A DNA stretch of 64,000 nucleotides. It comes from DATKFM01 sp963851215 (lineage in GTDB: Bacteria > Pseudomonadota > Alphaproteobacteria > Dongiales > Dongiaceae). The notes under the pieces were generated by a model that was not told the DNA's origin, did no database searches, and saw nothing but the letters and a program-made list of their open reading frames with translations. Both the position numbers and the translations under genes were made by a program. Shown here piece by piece: positions 60,752 to 64,000 of the stretch. How positions within the stretch are numbered: the first letter of the stretch is position 1; every line of letters begins with the position of its first letter. Location: contig CAWKOG010000005.1 of NCBI GenBank assembly GCA_963851215.1, positions 176,480 through 240,479 on the forward strand, written 5' to 3'.

Positions 60752-61617
60752 ATGCCTGATGGTGGCTTTGGCAGGGTTTGCGGGGCGACTACAGCCGGGC
60801 TCGGCCGGACTACACGGTCGAGGCGGACTGGCACGCCTACAGCGCCGACGATCATGAGATCTGGCGGCAGCTGTTCCAGCGCCAGACGGCGCAGGTGGAG
60901 CGCTATGCCTGCGATGAATTCATCCACGCGCTGCAAGGCGTTGAACCTCACCGACCGCATCCCGCATTTCGACAAGGTGAATGCCATCCTGGCGCCGGCC
61001 ACCGGCTGGCGCATCGTGGCCGTGCCCGGGCTCATCCCCGACGACGTGTTCTTCGCCCATCTGGCGAAGCGGCAGTTCCCGGTCACCGTCTGGATGCGCA
61101 AGCCCGAGGAGCTGGACTACATCGTCGAGCCCGACCTGTTCCACGATTTCTTCGGCCATGTGCCGCTGCTGTTCAATCCGGTCTTCGCCGGCTACATGGA
61201 GGCCTATGGCCGCAAGGGGCCGGAGGCGCTGGCGCTGAATTCGGTGAAGCTGCTGGCGCGGTTCTACTGGTATATGGTGGAGTTCGGCCTGATCCGCACA
61301 GCGAGGGCCTGCGCGCTTTCGGCGCCGGCATGTTGTCGTCGCACAGCGAGCTGGCCTATTCGGTGGAGAGCCCGGAGCCGAACCGGGTTAATTTCAATCT
61401 CGAACGTGTCATGCGCACGGACTACAAGATCGACGCGTTCCAGGAGACCTATTTTGTGCTCGACAGTTTCGACGAGCTTTTCGCCGCCAGCCAGCGCGAC
61501 TTCGCGCCGCTCTACGCCGCCTATCGCGATCAGCCGGCATTTCCGGCCGCGACGATCCTGCCCACCGACGCCATCATCCACAAAGGCCGCCGCGCCCTCG
61601 CTCCCCGCGCCGCCTGA
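60752..61617 (+). CDS. phhA: phenylalanine 4-monooxygenase (frameshifted)
   Basis: Non-heme iron, pterin-dependent hydroxylase converting phenylalanine to tyrosine. The iron ligands are in LFHDFFGHVPLL, preceded by GLIPDDVFFAHLAKRQFPV. GGAGGAG lies just before the ATG at 60752. Breaks occur near 60775 (net -1 or +2), 60931 (+1) and 61303 (probably -1, expected RTSEGLRAFGAGML). The corrected protein is about 288 residues, the bacterial length. It heads phhA-hppD-hmgA. Confidence 0.9.
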
Positions 61618-61635
61618 AGTTCAGAGGACATTGCC

Positions 61636-62779
<1,144 letters not shown>

Positions 62780-62786
62780 GGGGCGC

Positions 62787-63905
62787 ATGAAGAACTGGAT
62801 CAATTTTCCCAAGCGCGAAGGGGAGACGTCGCGCCAGGCCCACACCAACCTGCCGGCCGGCAGCTATGAGCGCGCTCGGTAAGAACGGCTTCTTCGGTCC
62901 GGCGACGGAGATGTATCACAGCCATCCGCCCACGGGCTGGACCCGATGGGAGGGCGATCTCCGGCCACGCGCCTTCGACCTGACGAAGATCAACACCCTG
63001 ACTGACTCGCCCTGGGAAGCGGCGGCACTCATGCAAAACCGCGCGATGCGGCTGCGCTATTGGCGGCTCAGCGGCAAGATGAAAAACCTGGCGCGCAACG
63101 CCGATGGCGACGAGCTGCTATTTATCCATGAAGGCGCCGGCGAATCTTCTGCGATACGGCCATCTGACTTTCCGCGACGGCGACTATATCCTGCTGCCGC
63201 GCTCCACCATGTGGCGCATCGAGCCGTCCTCTCCAGTGACGGCGTGCTGATCGAGGCGACCGAAGAAGCTATCTGCTGCCGGAGAAAGGCATGGTCGGCC
63301 GCCATGCGGTGTTCGACCCCGGCATGCTGGAGACGCCCGCGATCGACGACGCGTTCAAGGCGCAGCGCGGCGAGACCAGACGAAAGTCCTGATCAAGCGC
63401 CACGACCGGCTGACCACCGTGACCTATCCGTTCGACCCTCTGGATGCGCTGGGCTGGCAGGGCGATCTCTGCCCGGTGAGGTGAACTGGCGCGATTGCGG
63501 CCGCTGATGGCCACGCGCCCATCTGCCGCCCTCGGCTCATACGACCTTCGTCGGCGGCCGTTCGTCGTCTGCACCTTCGTGCCGCGGCCGGCGGAGAGCG
63601 ATCCCGATGCGCTGAAGGCCGTTCTTCCCGACAACGACGATTCGACGAGATCATCTTCTACCATCATGGCAAGTCTTCTCCCGCGACAACATCCATCCGG
63701 GCATGATACCTTTCATCCTGCGGCTTCACCCATGGCCCACATCCGAAGGCGCTCGCGCTGGCCCAGGCGTCAAGGGCGGGCAGATGCTGGACGAGGTCGC
63801 GGTCATGATCGATACCCGCGATGCCGTCGAGATCGCGCCGCTGCCCCAAGGCGTGGAGTGGCCGGGCTATGTCGATTCCTGGCGCGCCACAAAGCGGCGG
63901 AGTAG
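62787..63905 (+). CDS. hmgA: homogentisate 1,2-dioxygenase (heavily frameshifted)
   Basis: Ring-cleaving cupin dioxygenase of tyrosine breakdown, about 373 residues when reassembled. Pieces in order are ATEMYHSHPPTGWTRWEGDL, ELLFIHEGAG, TFRDGDYILLPRSTMWRI, GMVGRHAVFDPGMLETPAID, FDPLDALGWQGDLCPV, FVVCTFVPRPAESDPDALK and DEVAVMIDTRDAVEI. At least eight indels occur between 62870 and 63905, mostly single-base deletions, often in short homopolymers. The gene as written would be non-functional, but the pieces are so well conserved that sequence error is the better explanation. Confidence 0.85.
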
Positions 63906-64000
63906 GGGCGCGCCAGCGACAATCTCACCTCCGTTTAGCGGGAATCGATGCAAATATTTCAACCAAAAGTTGTGTGATGAAATTGATTCCCCCATTCAAG
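63906..64000. other. window end, no feature
   Basis: Ninety-five bases after hmgA with falling GC content and no recognisable gene start or terminator before the window ends. Confidence 0.4.

Overview
The window is high-GC DNA from an alphaproteobacterium. Three things point there: a circularly permuted two-piece tmRNA, an SspB of the alphaproteobacterial type, and gene order. The orders mrp / hflK-hflC-DUF2065-Do protease-miaA-ilvB-ilvN-ilvC and leuA-mreB-mreC-mreD-mrdA-rodA are, from general knowledge, reminiscent of Rhodospirillales. The species cannot be named from the sequence alone.

Layout. 0-4 kb: a TfoX-like protein, a small hypothetical protein, sspB with ssrA just upstream on the same strand, thyX, and an FMN-binding PNPOx-like protein. 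4-7 kb: a two-gene molybdenum hydroxylase (IorA/IorB type). 7-13.4 kb: Mrp/ApbC ATPase, divergent hflK-hflC-DUF2065, a Do-family protease and miaA. 13.5-17 kb: ilvB-ilvN-ilvC. 17-24 kb: a LysR regulator followed by a complete NAD-dependent formate dehydrogenase operon (fdsG-fdsB-fdsA-fdhD-fdsD). 24-31 kb: an EF-hand protein / ECF sigma / putative anti-sigma / Spy-like operon, divergent from a MacA-MacB-NodT efflux system. 31-38.4 kb: leuA and the cell-shape operon mreBCD-mrdA-rodA. 38.4-42.8 kb: a TetR regulator, a trifunctional Aas-like lysophospholipid-recycling protein and a DUF962/Mpo1-like protein. 43.2-45.3 kb: tRNA-Lys(CUU) and a 1.9-kb island bounded by a 51-bp copy of the tRNA 3' end, carrying a Rap1a-like protein. 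45.4-50 kb: nitrobindin-like, VOC and YciI proteins, an ECF42-like sigma factor, and cbpA-cbpM. 50-53.3 kb: response regulator, zinc ribbon, Crp/Fnr regulator, cold-shock protein and an iron-permease-like protein. 53.4-58.3 kb: IclR regulator, polysaccharide deacetylase, DmeF-like cation exporter and a tandem pair of DUF4261-like proteins. 58.4-63.9 kb: a phytoene-desaturase-like oxidoreductase, an Lrp regulator, and the phenylalanine/tyrosine catabolic run phhA-hppD-hmgA.

The genes form several working units: rescue of stalled ribosomes and delivery of tagged proteins to ClpXP (ssrA, sspB); membrane protein quality control (hflKC, Do protease); branched-chain amino acid synthesis (ilvBNC, leuA); formate oxidation; envelope-stress sensing and efflux; the elongasome; and aromatic amino acid breakdown to homogentisate and beyond.

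A technical feature dominates reading of the window. More than 30 single-base indels break otherwise well conserved genes. Most are +1 insertions, several outside homopolymers; deletions dominate after about 59.7 kb. None was detected between about 42.2 and 58.4 kb. The pattern is best explained by sequencing or consensus error, so I annotate these genes across the breaks as single genes and give approximate break positions.
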